Counted from the stretch's first letter, positions 34,303 to 45,299 are shown. The stretch is 64,000 nt of DNA from Turnera subulata (GCA_028386065.3 JAKUCV010007477.1:62001-126000); one strand, 5' to 3'. Notes: a model not told the origin generated them from the letters alone. Program-made: numbers and translations.

Positions 34303-35190
34303 GGTGATGGGAACTGCTCCCTTGAGCTCCAGTTTGTCTCTTCAGGTTGGTGCATGATGGGAATCAGGTTAGTTTTTGGTGTGATGAGTGGTCGGCATTG
34401 GGCTGTCTGAAGATTAGGTTCCAGCGACACTTTTGTTTATCAACTTTTAAGCATGCCTCCCTTACTGCGGTCAAGGCGACGGAGCTACTACAGTTGGATT
34501 CTAGTTGGGTCCTTTGTACGAATGGGAGAGGGCCGTCTGTGCCCAGCTGCGAGGGTTACTTGACGGGATAGTCTTCAATCAGGATAGGCGTGATGCCTGG
34601 GTATGGTTACATGACAAACAAGGAATGTATACGGTCAAGTCAGCCTACATTTCCTTGCACTCCAACGCCCATATCACTCCTCAACCTCTTGCCTGGGTGG
34701 GTTTTGCACCACCGAAGATTGAGTTCTTTCTATGGTTACTTTTGCATGAAGGGGTTATCACTAGAGAATTTCTTGGCCGCAGAGGTATCATACAGGTGGA
34801 AGACATGGTCTGTCCGTTCTGCCATACAGATTTGGAGGATATTCCACACTTGTTCCTTCTTTGCCCGACCATTGAGCCGATTTGGAAACGACTCTGTCGT
34901 TGGTGGGGTGTTTGCTGGGTCAACCCGGGTAATATTGCTGATTGGTTTATTCAGTGGCCAGGGGTCGCTGGTCATCGTCGGGCGGAGCAAGCATGGATGT
35001 TGCTCTGGTTTGCGTTGCTATGGACCACCTGGCTCGCGCGCAATGCGCTAGTGTTCACGGAGAAGCAGCTGCAGCCGGACTCTTTCTTTGATTTGGTTAT
35101 TACCCGTGCTTACTGCTGGTTCAAGTCTATTCATCCCCAGTTTCCCTATAATATAGGGGCTGTCCTCTCTTCTCCAGAGCCCTTTAGAGT
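34303..35190 (+). mobile_element. LINE ORF2 3' fragment (zinc-binding region)
   Basis: Plus-strand frames at 34347-34571 and 34505-35242 encode the part of LINE ORF2 beyond the RT. Seen are 'VSFWCDEW', then 'YTVKSAYISLHS', 'APPKIEFFLWLLLHEGV', and a C-P-F-C...H...C zinc-binding pattern (VCPFCHTDLEDIPHLFLLC). One frameshift separates the pieces. There is no poly(A) at the right end, and the codons after 35190 belong to flanking sequence, so only an internal fragment is present. Confidence 0.8.
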
Positions 35191-35216
35191 AGAAAAATAC
35201 GTAAACAAGTCTGTTT

Positions 35217-35703
35217 TTTTGAACAAACAAGAAAGCATTTAATTGATTATAAACAGGAGGTGGGTAAACCACCATTACATAAGGATTACAAAAGCACCAC
35301 GCAGATACAGATACTCCGAGAAGGAGAGACATGCTTGAGAAAGAGGGAAGGCGGTAGAAGTCCAAGGAATACACTACCGGCTCGAGCCCGCTCCCAAACT
35401 CGCCGAGTCCGGCTTCAGCGATCCACCCAGTAACCGGAGAACACATACCTGCATGGCCTGCAAAACTGGTTGCTAGAACTAGCAACAGGATGACCAGTAT
35501 CCTCAGATTTAGAAACAGATCTGATCTGGTAGGTAGAGCAAACCGACCTAAGTACAAAAACAAAGAAAAGAAAGAATAAAGAAAAAGAGAAGAGAAGTGG
35601 GAGAGGCTGCTCGTAGGCAGCCCCTCAAGGACCCGGTCGGAAGTGAGAAGAAAACTTTGGAGAATTCTAGAGAGAGGGAGAGGAGGAGAGAGGGGGAAAA
35701 AGT
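35217..35703 (-). mobile_element. 487-bp retroposon with poly(A) and 15-bp TSD
   Basis: The 15-bp repeat TAAACAAGTCTGTTT flanks it at 35202-35216 and 35704-35718. On the minus strand it starts with a CT-rich leader and ends in a short A run (seen as T7 at its left edge), the signature of target-primed reverse transcription. An open frame of about 170 codons runs through most of it, with a hydrophobic start, but no known domain is visible. It is probably a short non-autonomous LINE derivative or retrocopied transcript. Its leader shows no clear tRNA-like boxes. Confidence 0.7.
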
Positions 35704-36172
35704 TAAACAAGTCTGTTTCACAAGCACATAATGGTCAAATATATAGCATAGCAACTGAACGTTTGTTATCCCACCAGTTGGACTGTTTAAGCATTATTGG
35801 TACTTTATATTAGTTTTATACTCGCTTACAACTAAAAGCTCGAATAGGCTCCTAAACCTAACAAGTCGCGTTCCACTATGATAAAAAAAAAAGAATAATT
35901 CAAGCTCCACCTGAACTTGATAAAACCAAGTCGAATTCGAGTTATCATCTAGTCAATCTCCAATAGTTCGCTATTAATTGACTCATTTACAACACCAGAT
36001 ATGACCCTAACGTTATAACCTCAACATTTTTATACTTTTTTTTGGGTTCAAAACCTCAGCATTTGTACTTTTTGTTTTATCGAAAACCATAGATTTCATT
36101 CCTTTCCATTGATAATAAATGGGAAAATAGATAGATGAATACATTAGAAACACAAAAAAATAAATTAGAAGT
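35704..36172 (-). repeat. Segmental duplicate, distal part
   Basis: Matches 53945-54597, including 'agcattattggtactttata', 'attgactcatttacaac' and 'gatagatgaatacatta'. The Copia derivative inserted at its right end after GAAGT; the copy at 54590 reads 'ataaattagaagacacc' and lacks the insertion. Confidence 0.8.
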
Positions 36173-36369
36173 TGTTATAAAACAAAATGTGAATGTCATA
36201 TTTGGTTGGCCGCCTACCAATATTACTATATATATGTTGGCATCCATATATCAAAATAGAACATGGAATAAAAATTCAAGAGCAGATGCTCTCTTCCTCT
36301 TCCTGCTTCTCCTTCCCCCTATGTCTTCTTCTTCTCCAATTTCTTGCTTCAAACATATAATTTACAACA
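36173..36369 (+). repeat. Old Copia 5' LTR
   Basis: 197 bp; differs from the 3' LTR by several substitutions and small indels. It is followed by 'cgttatcagtagga', a post-LTR sequence also seen, in variant form, at 13091 in copy 1. Confidence 0.88.
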
Positions 36370-36856
36370 CGTTATCAGTAGGATAGTTTCTACCCAATTT
36401 TGAGGCATGAAACCAGTGCAAAAAACACACAAAACCAGTGCAAAAAACCAAAAAAAAAAAGGAAGAAGAGATGAACAGTACCGTCACCTTAAGGCTCGGG
36501 TTACTGTTCACTCGTAGGAGTTCCGCTCCGCCTCTCGTCACACCGCTGCCACCAGTCTGCTCGTTGTGCTATCGCCGACCTGAAGCCGCTGCTTCCTCCC
36601 GTTTCCGCCGCGACAAGCGCCGCCAAGAGCCGTCGACCCGACGAGAGACCCGCGGATCCTCTTCCCTGCGCCGCTGTCGACGGCACCAGCAGCGTCGCGT
36701 CGTTTTTCCACCACCCTCGTGTCGCCCCTCGTCCGCCGCTGCCGCGCTCGCCTTCTCCCTCGCGTTTGACGCGCCTGTCGCCGCTGCAACCCGCGAGGAG
36801 AGGACGGGTTTGAGCGACCCGTTTTTGACAAGCCGGGTCACGAATTGGGTTTGGGC

Positions 36857-37205
36857 GCTGGGTGTGAAGGCCCTCTCCCCGAGGGACCCACCATATTTAG
36901 GTATTGTTACATCACATCCCTCAGCCCACACCTTTTCAAGGTTTAATCCTTTACCATGCTGCAACACTAGGGATTCGAACTCGGGACGTGATGCTTTTTA
37001 TCCCCCTCAAGGAGAGCACCTTCACCAATTCAGCTGCAGATGAATTGGTGAAGGTGCTCTCCTTGAGGGGGATAAAAAGCATCACGTCCCGAGTTTGAAT
37101 CCCTAGTGCTGCAGCATGGTAAAGGATTTAATCGGGCGGAGGGAGTGATGTAACAATACCTGGATTTGGTGGGTCCCTCGGGGGGAGGGCCTTCACACTG
37201 GGCAT
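36857..37205. repeat. Large inverted repeat with tRNA-like boxes
   Basis: Two arms of about 170 bp (36857-37032 and 37041-37205) are near-perfect reverse complements around an 8-base spacer. Read outward from the centre, each arm has an A-box-like 'gctgaattggtgaagg', then a B-box-like 'gagttcgaatccc' (left arm, minus strand) or its mutated form 'gagtttgaatccc' (right arm). The spacing fits a polymerase III promoter of a tRNA-derived SINE. The structure could be two SINEs head to head or a foldback unit. Confidence 0.75.
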
Positions 37206-37559
37206 GGGCTGTGCAGCCGGGCTTGGCACTGTGCTGCTGGGCTACACTGTTCATACCCAGTCCAGCAGCACTGTTCTTAACTAGTCCACTAAAAAAACCT
37301 GGGCCGGTACTATTCATTGCCCGGTCCGTCAAAAAAATAAAAAACAGAAAAAAAGGGAAAGAAAAAGAGAAAAAAAGAAATGAAAAAGAAAAAAGGAAAA
37401 ACAAGAAGAGAGAAAAAAAAAAGCAAAAGAAAAAAGGGCTGGGTTGGGCTGGCTCGAACCTGTTGCACAGGCCTGGTTTTTTTTTCAATTGGGCCAGCAC
37501 TGTTCGACCCAGTCCGTTAAGGTAATCATTTCTAAATTTTTTCAATCCGCATTTGTTAA

Positions 37560-37835
37560 TTTAGTTAGTATTGAATATTGGCCGGATAAGCCGCCTTTTC
37601 TCTTTGTTGGCCGGCAAAGCCGCCTTGTTTCATTTGTTGGCCGGCTAAGCCGCCTTTTATCGAGTAAGCATATTTTATATTTTTATTTAAATTACGATTG
37701 GGCTGTTAAAAGGCCCATTGCATTTAATTTCTCGTTTTAATTTCATTTACGTTTTGCTTGGGCTCGTACGAGGCCCTTCATATTTATCTTTCGGTTATTT
37801 ATTTTTTAATTGGGCTAATCAATAAAAGGCCCATG
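37560..37835. repeat. Short repeats with GC hairpin motifs
   Basis: Three ~33-bp units carry 'ggccggctaagccgcc' or variants. They are followed by 'gggctgttaaaaggccc', 'gggctcgtacgaggccc' and 'gggctaatcaataaaaggccc'. Each can form a small stem (CGGC/GCCG or GGGC/GCCC) in an otherwise AT-rich leader. Confidence 0.6.
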
Positions 37836-37899
37836 TTTATTTATTTTAATTATGTCTTTTATTTAATTTTTGGAATTATGTGATTCGTTTTTCGCGGCC

Positions 37900-38860
37900 C
37901 TTAAAATTTTCGGAAGAAATTTATTATGGACGCTGAAATGCATTTAAATTCGAGTAGTCTGGAAGACTCAATTACAGAGGAACTAAAAGCAAAAATATGG
38001 CAAAGACCGGATGTCTTACTGCCAAAAAGATCCTGCAAATCCTTTATAGAAATATTGAAGAAAAACATAAACCGCCAGAAGATGGATATTATATGACCAC
38101 CACAAGATGGATATGACCAGAAGATGTATTTATCTTGCTTACCCTGAAGGTGCAAGTCGATATATATATTAAATATTTTTATTTTATTTTCTGTTTTATT
38201 ATTGATTGTTATATTTTATTACATTATGTTTACTTTACAGTATGTTATAATTGTTAATTTTTAAGGTGGACGTGAAATTATCGTCGACTCGAGCATTTGT
38301 CCTGGAGACAATGCAATGACGTATTCCGTATTTAATAAACGGAAATTATTCATGAAAGTATAATCTCACAATGAAAAAAGAGATTAATACGCTCCAAAAG
38401 AACATGGGTTTTAATGTGCTTCTGAAGAGCAATATTTCTCCTACCCAAATGTGCAACAGCATTCAAGAGGGAGTGGAAAACTGTATGTGAATGCTGTTGC
38501 ATCTACCTATACTATATACACCTCTACAACAGATCAATAAACTGTGAAGAACACAAGCTTAACTATAATCTTGAAGATCATATATTTACGCTCTGGAAAA
38601 GCATATACTCTTGAAGAGTACAAAATATACTTATATACAGTAATAAAATAAGTTATTATGGATCCCATTGGATTGATTTTGCTCCATTCCCTGAAGCGAA
38701 TGTAACAGTGTAATTATTAATTATGCTTGTTGCCGTAAATAGAAGATAAAATTGTTCTAACTATTATGACCATGAAGGTTATGACAATGGCAAAGCTGAA
38801 GGAAAAATGCGTATTACTATTGCATAAGGGAGTCATTACTTGAGAACATTCACATAGAGG
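37900..38860 (+). pseudogene. Old Copia gag remnant
   Basis: Decayed gag with recognisable 'FSEEIYYGR(D)AEMHLNSS' type sequence around 37910-37980 and later blocks ('ggatcccattggattgattttg', 'cctgaagcgaatgtaacag') that match the gag of copy 1 at 13890-14580. Stops and frameshifts are frequent and no product is expected. Confidence 0.6.
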
Positions 38861-38892
38861 AATTGTTCTCATACATAAGCTAAACAAATTAT

Positions 38893-39612
38893 TTATCGGT
38901 TGGATACAACATTGATCCTAAAACTCTGGGCCTCGTTATTGATGTTGACCCTAACACTGTCGTTCCAGGAGCCACCCATGTTGTTTTCTCCAGGTAGCTC
39001 AAACCGATTTGTAGGACGAAAATGGAGTGGTATTGCTCCATGATTCTCTGCAGGTTGCCACAGGGTTTCAGTAATCAGTACCATGTTGGGCTTGTACTGA
39101 TTCTTTAGATCCCTTAAGGTATGCACGAAATCTTGGGACCGCTTGGCCACTCCCCTGCAATTCCATAATAAAAGTCGTACCTTAAGCCATGTAGGCGGTA
39201 ACCCAGAAACCCTTGGGACACTCCGAGCCATCATGAAAACTTGATAATAGCTGTTTTGATTCAGAAATTGGCAAGATGGCTCTAGTTGAAACTCGTGCAG
39301 TCTATCAGCTATGAAAAACATAATTGAATTATCCGAGCCATAAAATGAAGCCCTTAGATTGCCTTGGTCCTCTAGGAAGAAAGTTTTTTCCATAGGAGTT
39401 ACAAAGAATCTGGATGAATATAGTTCATCAACAAACACCAAACGAGGAATTCTTGCGAGTTCACTCGGTAACTCCTCTTGCTGTTCATTCACCATGCTAT
39501 ATGCTAGCCTGTTCCTCCTTCCTAGAGAGGCACCCTCAACAAAGAAGACAGTTGCTGGGGAAGGCATTCTTTTATCTTTATGTGGTTTTTCTGAATCTAT
39601 ATGTTTCACCAC
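38893..39612 (-). pseudogene. Antisense LINE fragment: ORF2 endonuclease start behind an unknown frame
   Basis: A 239-residue minus-strand frame. The C-terminal third is the start of a LINE ORF2 endonuclease (LLLWNCRGVAKRSQDF, then 'KPNMVLITETLW'), which then ends abruptly. The first ~150 residues ('FFVEGASLGRRNRL', 'FYGSDNSIMFFIADRL') I do not recognise; their position upstream of the endonuclease would suit an ORF1 tail or a host-derived piece. The fragment preserves a LINE's 5' side and lacks its 3' side, the opposite of ordinary LINE truncation. The same block, interrupted, occurs in copy 1 (14630-15016 plus 32854-33484). Confidence 0.65.
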
Positions 39613-40369
39613 ATAATACTGCCCTCTTTTTTAGCCTGAGCTTTGATAGCAAGGTGTTAATTTTCAAATGTGGACCCTCTTTTATGTCTCCGAAAAGATC
39701 CTGAAGATTTTTCGATTTTACAACTCCAAAGTTGTTTTTTTGGGAAAAGTTTGCCTCCACATTTATTATTGCTCAATAATTCTGACCTTTTTCGACATGA
39801 GTGGCAGAAATAAGCCCAAAATTAACACATGTATAGCAGCCTGAAGCTAGCAAATTGAGTTATTAAACTTACCATATCCAGCCAGAAGCTGGAATGCACT
39901 AGCCTGAAGCTAGCAATTTTAAGTGTTTAAATACATAGTTTGCGCAGCCTGAAGCTGGCACTAACTTGAAGTTGGTTCATGGATTTATTGTTTGGCATGA
40001 CCGGTTGGGCCATCCCGGATCAATAATGATGCACGAAATTTATTTGGTCATTCATTGAAAAACCAAAAGTTTTTACAATCAATGAATTTCCACGTGTTTG
40101 TTTGCTGCGAAATTAATTGTTCGGCCTTCCTAAGATGAGGTTGGCCTAGAATCACCAGTAAGTTTGGGAATAATTCAGGGACATGTACGGGGACTAATAA
40201 ATCCGTCGTGTTGACCATCTAGGTAATTTTAATGATGCATCGACTAGATGGTCTATTGTGTGCTTGTTAGAGGCAAGTTGGCATTATGCGCGCTTATTTT
40301 AATGATTAAGCCACTTGCGGGTACACATCCCTAATTATGTTATAAGACTATATGTCTAGATAATAATGG

Positions 40370-40700
40370 TATATTTCTTCAATGGAAAATGTATATCATT
40401 GGCAATAAACCCAAAAAGATCTGGGCGAACATTTCCAATTGATTACAGGACCATTGCGATTGAAATATTACTGTTTTGTGAAAATGGTATTTTACATACA
40501 GCAGCACTTGTGTGCATCAAGCCAACAAGTTATCATAAGGTCTCCCCATTTAATTGGTTCACGGTCCCGAACCTAGTAACTCCCATCTTTGGACCATTGG
40601 TTGTACAGTATATGTACCTAATGCTCCACCACAGCATAGTAAAGTGGGTTTTTAAAGAAGATTGGGAATAGATGTTAAGTATATTGGGAATGTTGGTTAT
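40370..40700 (+). pseudogene. Old Copia integrase C-terminal remnant
   Basis: Plus-strand reading gives 'ILHTAALVCIKPTSYHKVSP' and 'TVYVPNAPPQ', which correspond to the end of Copia integrase and the conserved post-integrase block. A stop lies before 'RRLGI'. The product is not functional. Confidence 0.65.
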
Positions 40701-41239
40701 TAATTAGATGAAAAGTTTATCCAACATAAGAGGGAGGAAATAAGCAACTGGATCAAGATATTGAAATACATTATCAATGTATGATTGTTGATCCTCAAAC
40801 ATATTAGTATGAACTTGAAGTTCAAAAGATGATTCATTTGCAAGAAAATTGATATGCAATTGCCAGACACATAAAGTGACCAAATCTTATATACCAGCTG
40901 CAAATGCTCCTGTTCAAATTAATGTTTCAGAAGAACAAGTAAAGTATGCAAGAAGCGTAGAATATACTTGGTTTCAAAAATAAAATTCTCGATAGAGAAA
41001 AAAAAGGAGCAAAGAGATAAGATGGCCCCAGTAAAGCAAATAAGACCTCCAGTAGAGGTTCATATTAAAAGTCCTCAAGAAGAGGATAATCCTCCAGAAG
41101 AGGTTTTTCTGACACAATTGATAAAGTTCCAGAAGTAACTCAGGTACCTGAAATAAATGAGTATGATGAGCTCTCAATTACAGTGTCAGGAATAAGATGG
41201 AACCGACGTAAAATAACCGTCGACGGAATATTTATTTTA

Positions 41240-41700
41240 TATAGCGCTAAATATTATGAAAGAAAATGAGGATCATGAACCTATATCTATTGATGAATAT
41301 AGACGTAGAATGATTGGCCAAAATAGAGAAATATAATTAAGGCTGTGATAGACTCGCATGTGAAGCGAGGATTTTTTCGAACCTGTAGTCCGTACAACAA
41401 TGGTATAAAACCAGTCGATTATAAATGGGTGTTTGTGCGAAAAAGGGGGAAAGCACGACTTTCGCACAAAGCATAGCTTGTCGCATGTCGCACAAGATTT
41501 TGCTCGACGACTTGGTATTTAATTATGAGGAGATATACTCCCCTTTGGTGGATGCAATTATTTTAAGTGTTTTGATAAGTTTGGCAATATATGAGAAATT
41601 AGAAATGGGTCTAATGGATGCGGTTACAGCCTATTTTTTAAGGATCCATAAGTCATGACATATGCATGAGAATCCCTGAAGGATTCAAGTTTGCTTGAAG
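41240..41700 (+). pseudogene. Old Copia RT N-terminal remnant
   Basis: Blocks such as 'NIMKENEDHEPISIDE', 'YKWVFVRK' and 'SLAIYEKLEMGLMDAVTAY', then 'MRIPEGFK', match the Copia RT start, with frameshifts and stops between them. The catalytic YVDD region is displaced by the MULE-like insertion at 41861. Confidence 0.7.
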
Positions 41701-41819
41701 CAACTAATTCCCGGGAATATATAAATTTAAACTAAATTGATATTTACATGGTTTTAAACCAATTTGAGTATGCATAGTATAAAGAACATGCATGAATTTA
41801 TTATTGCTTATGTTGATGT

Positions 41820-41860
<41 letters not shown>

Positions 41861-41864
<4 letters not shown>

Positions 41865-43576
41865 TAAGCACTTTTTTGGGTCCTCGGGTTTCGCATTTGT
41901 CCTATTCCTATTCCCGCGAGTTTTGTTGTCCCTTTTAGGTACCCCGGGTTTCAGTTTTTGGCTCTTTTCTATACCTCGGGCAGCCCGACCGATGACGTGG
42001 CCAGTTGCCCGGGCAGACCCAACACGTGTCAATCTCCTATTGATCCATGTCGGGAAAAAAGTGGGGCCCACCTTATCCCTTAGATTTTTGTTTTCAGAAA
42101 AATTAAAAATTCTTTTTCCTATTTTTAAAATCCCTTACTGGCTGGTTGACCCGATTTTATTTCTAGTTTACCCGATATGACTGAATTAAAAGAAAACCCA
42201 CCCAATCAATTTAACTCCTATTTTATTCCATTACTTTCTTTTTCTAACACTTTTCTCTTCTCTTTTTCTCTTTTTTTTTTCCTCTTCTTCTTCCTTCCCC
42301 ACTCACCGGCACCCATGCCTCTTTTTTTTTTTCTTCTCTTCCTTCCCCCCCTCCTCTCGCGTGACCCCCACACCGCCGAGCAAAAACCACAAACCATGAG
42401 CTCTGATGCCGCCGTGTCTCCTCCTGCTCTGCCAAGAAAGATGCCTTCGCCAAACACGCCGAGTACCTCAACAACCTTGTTCTCTCTTCCTTCTTCTCTC
42501 CCTTCTCTTTTCTTCTTCACTCCCAACCGTCGCTCCTCCCTCCTCTCTTTTTTTTTCTCTCTTTTCCTCTTATCTCCTCCCTCCTCTCTTCCCCGTGAGG
42601 CCATCGCCTTTGTAACATCACGCCGCCGCCACCATCCGTTGCCGTAGTTCTGTCCATCGCCGCGGGAATGGTTATTCGCACTGCTGACGGAGACTCCGGC
42701 CGGAATCTCCTTACACCCGCCGTGTCTGGCGTTTTTCTCGTCGGAGCTTCAACGGTGGAAGGAGCACTAGTCGCCGCTGCAGGAGGAGCAGCCGTGGGAT
42801 TGGGAGCCGCCGCCATCTCTTTCTGGATAACCGTCGTTTTCCTCTTCTTTGATTTCGGGTTTTGATGGTTGATTATGTGTTTCTTTTCGTGGTGGATCTG
42901 GGTTGTGGTGGTGGGTCAGTTGTGTTGGTTGCTTGGCATGTTGGTGGTCGGGTTGCGGTCACCGGGAGCAGGTGTTTGTGGCCGGGCAGTGGTTGTTTGT
43001 GGCTGGAGGCAAAGGAGAGGCCGTGATGATTGGCCGACAGTGAAGAGCCATAGTGGTCGGAGGCAAAGGAGAGTGGTGGATAATTAACATGGGCTTACTA
43101 ATTATTAGATTAATTAAGGCATAATATGGTTTAATAATGTGGGTTAAATATATATACAATCCTAATAATGGATTAAGTAATAATTTTGTTAATAATTTCT
43201 AGGATAATACTTCGGTCCTAATTTTAAATTGATGTGGGTGGTTTTTTTTAACTCGAATTGAATTGGGCAAACCGGTAGTAAAATCGGGCCAACCAACTGG
43301 TATTTCAATTAAAAAATCGAAAAAAGAATTTTAGATTTTTCAAAAAATATAATTCTGTGGGATAAGATGGGCCCCACTTTTTTGTCGATGTGGACCAATA
43401 AGTGTCTGACACGTGTCGGGTCTGCCGGGCAGCTTGCCACGTCATCGGCCGGGCTGCCCGAGGTATAGAAAAGGGCCAAAAACTGAAACCCGGGGTACCT
43501 AAAAGGAACAGAGAAACTCATAGGTACACAAACGGGACAAACGTGAAACTCGGGGACCCAAAAAGGTGCTTAACCC
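41861..43576 (+). mobile_element. Large MULE-like element (1,716 bp) with non-transposase cargo
   Basis: Starts GGGTTAAGCAC and ends GTGCTTAACCC with inverted arms of about 340 bp. It is flanked by TATATATATA (41851-41860 and 43577-43586), in a (TA)n run. The arms share the layout of the two small MITEs but are longer. The central ~1 kb (42210-43230) is unlike the arms: a CT-rich leader-like stretch, a GC-rich part with an open frame (42668-42865, MVIRTADGDSG...) ending in hydrophobic residues, and a G-rich stretch. No transposase is seen. This pattern fits a Pack-MULE that captured host sequence, though I cannot name a source gene. Confidence 0.75.
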
Positions 43577-43859
43577 TATATATATATGTGTGTGTTTTTG
43601 TAATTTAAATATTATTGGAACTCTTGAAGAAACTTCCAAATACCGTGCTATGTTTCAAGAAAAGTTTTGAGATAAAAAAATCTCATAAAGTATTAGATTG
43701 GTCCTGGAGTATCCTGTCAAAGTACAATTTATATTGCTAGTAACATAAAGCCTGAAGCTTTAGACTTAAGCCTATTGGCAAGATATAGCTTTGTTCTAAT
43801 CTTCGGGGTATAACAGATATGGTATTATGTTAACCCTGTAAACCCGAAGAGAATATAGA

Positions 43860-44110
43860 TGGTCTTTGCAGATGCAGGTCCTTTATTTGATCCACATAAA
43901 GCACAGACGGACATCTGCTACAACTTTACACATAGAATTGCTATATCATCGGGACCACAAAAGCAAGATAACAAGGAAGATGTTCCAACAACAAATTATG
44001 AAGATAATACTGCCAACGCTGTCTAATTAAGGTAGTGCTATATCAAAAAAGATCGGACATGGAACCTGTCACCAAATATCACCGAAAGTTGACAAGGACG
44101 ATTGGCATGC
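43860..44110 (+). pseudogene. Old Copia RNase H remnant
   Basis: Contains the 'FADAG...FDPHKAQTDICYNF' block corresponding to the Copia RNase H motif (usually GYADAGYLSDPHKA...GYVF), followed by broken frames and the conserved 'tttttcccttcaccaag' 3' UTR. Non-functional. Confidence 0.65.
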
Positions 44111-44282
44111 AACGACATCAAGAAATCCAGAGAGGCCAAAATGAGGAGGAGTAGAATACACACTGCACTCTTTTTCCCTTCACCAAGTTTTTATCCCACT
44201 GGGTTTTTCTTGATAAGATTTTTAATGAGACAGTTCTCCCTAAGCGTATTCTATCCAATACACAATGACATTCAAAGGGGAG

Positions 44283-44475
44283 TGTTATAAAACAAATGTA
44301 AATGTCATATTTGGTTGGCCGCCTACCAATATTACTATATATATGTTGGCATCCATGTATTAAAATAGAACATGGAATAAAAATTCAAGAGCAGAAGCTC
44401 TCTTCCTCTTCCTGCTTCTCCTTCCCCCGGTGTCTTCTTCTCCAATTTCTTGCTTCAAACATATAATTTACAACA
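44283..44475 (+). repeat. Old Copia 3' LTR
   Basis: 193 bp, preceded by the polypurine tract AAAGGGGAG and followed by the target duplicate GAAGT. From 44476 to about 45299 I see no gene. Confidence 0.88.
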
Positions 44476-45299
44476 GAAGTAAAATATTATAACAACTAGA
44501 AAATCTGATAGCTATTAATCCTTCCTTACAACGAGAATGACAATATGGACTTGCAACACTTATGTGGGAACATGCAAATGCTGCCTCAACATGTATTCAA
44601 TTCATGTAAAGCAGTACATCATGCACAATCATCAACCGAAGTTGATAGTGGTGATGGAACATATATAAAGCATATTGATATGTAGGGTAGCAAGCTTCCT
44701 TGGATTTGGTAGTTTTGACACTCGAAATTAAAATAACGTAAAAACATCAACCAATGTTCCATTTGTAGCAAGAATGCTCTACAGTTCATCTGAGTTGCAC
44801 TAGTTTTCTGGAAACAGGAGAGTTGTCAGGGCAACTTTCTTAGGGGGTGTCTCACCAAAACTATGCAGTAGCTGCACTTTGGGTTCCAACAGAGGACATG
44901 AATAATGCAGAGGAATGATCCTAATACCGGGGGGATTTAGAGTGCCAGCCCCAAGTTGAGCCATCAGTGCTCCGCTTAAGAATTCCAGTTGGTGGAGCAG
45001 ACCAAGGTGGGGGAGAGGTTTTGGGTGCTGAAGGAGACCAGATTTCCATGGTGCTGGATTCTCAGTAAAAGGTCATTCCAAGAGTACGGGAAGCCATCAA
45101 ACTGGGGTGACTGAGTTCACAATTGCCGTTGCTGTAGTTTTCTTCATCTGCTGCAGTGTCTTGTCTTTCTTCTCTTGCTATTATCTCTTCTATTCCATCA
45201 CAAGACTGGATCAAAAGTAATGTACAATTATCAACTGATTGGTCCTACAACAGGAGGGTTCATCTATGCCGTGGAAACAACAGCGGAGCCAGCAGGATT

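Larger units (their letters stand above)
36173..44475 (+). mobile_element. Old Copia-family element (copy 2), TSD GAAGT
   Basis: LTRs of about 195 bp (36173-36369 and 44283-44475) begin TGTTATAAAACA and end TTTACAACA, flanked by GAAGT (36168-36172 and 44476-44480). The interior keeps the Copia order in decayed form: gag near 37900-38860, integrase end near 40430-40660, RT near 41200-41700, RNase H near 43880-44100, polypurine tract AAAGGGGAG at 44274-44282. Inserted or acquired pieces include a large inverted repeat (36857-37205), an antisense LINE fragment (38893-40160) and a MULE-like element (41861-43576). Confidence 0.88.

Noticed and set aside
35048..35710. 220-codon minus-strand frame as a protein-coding gene
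   Set aside because: It spans a retroposon boundary and part of a LINE fragment, so it is not one gene; only the retroposon portion is considered.
42177..42647. 156-codon Ser/Phe/Pro-rich frame in the MULE-like element as a real protein
   Set aside because: It is a CT-rich stretch open on both strands; it may be a captured leader, but there is no evidence for a product.
44880..45060. Minus-strand similarity to a LINE RNase H start (KRSTDGSTWG)
   Set aside because: The match is a few residues only, with stops nearby and no flanking LINE blocks; too weak to annotate.
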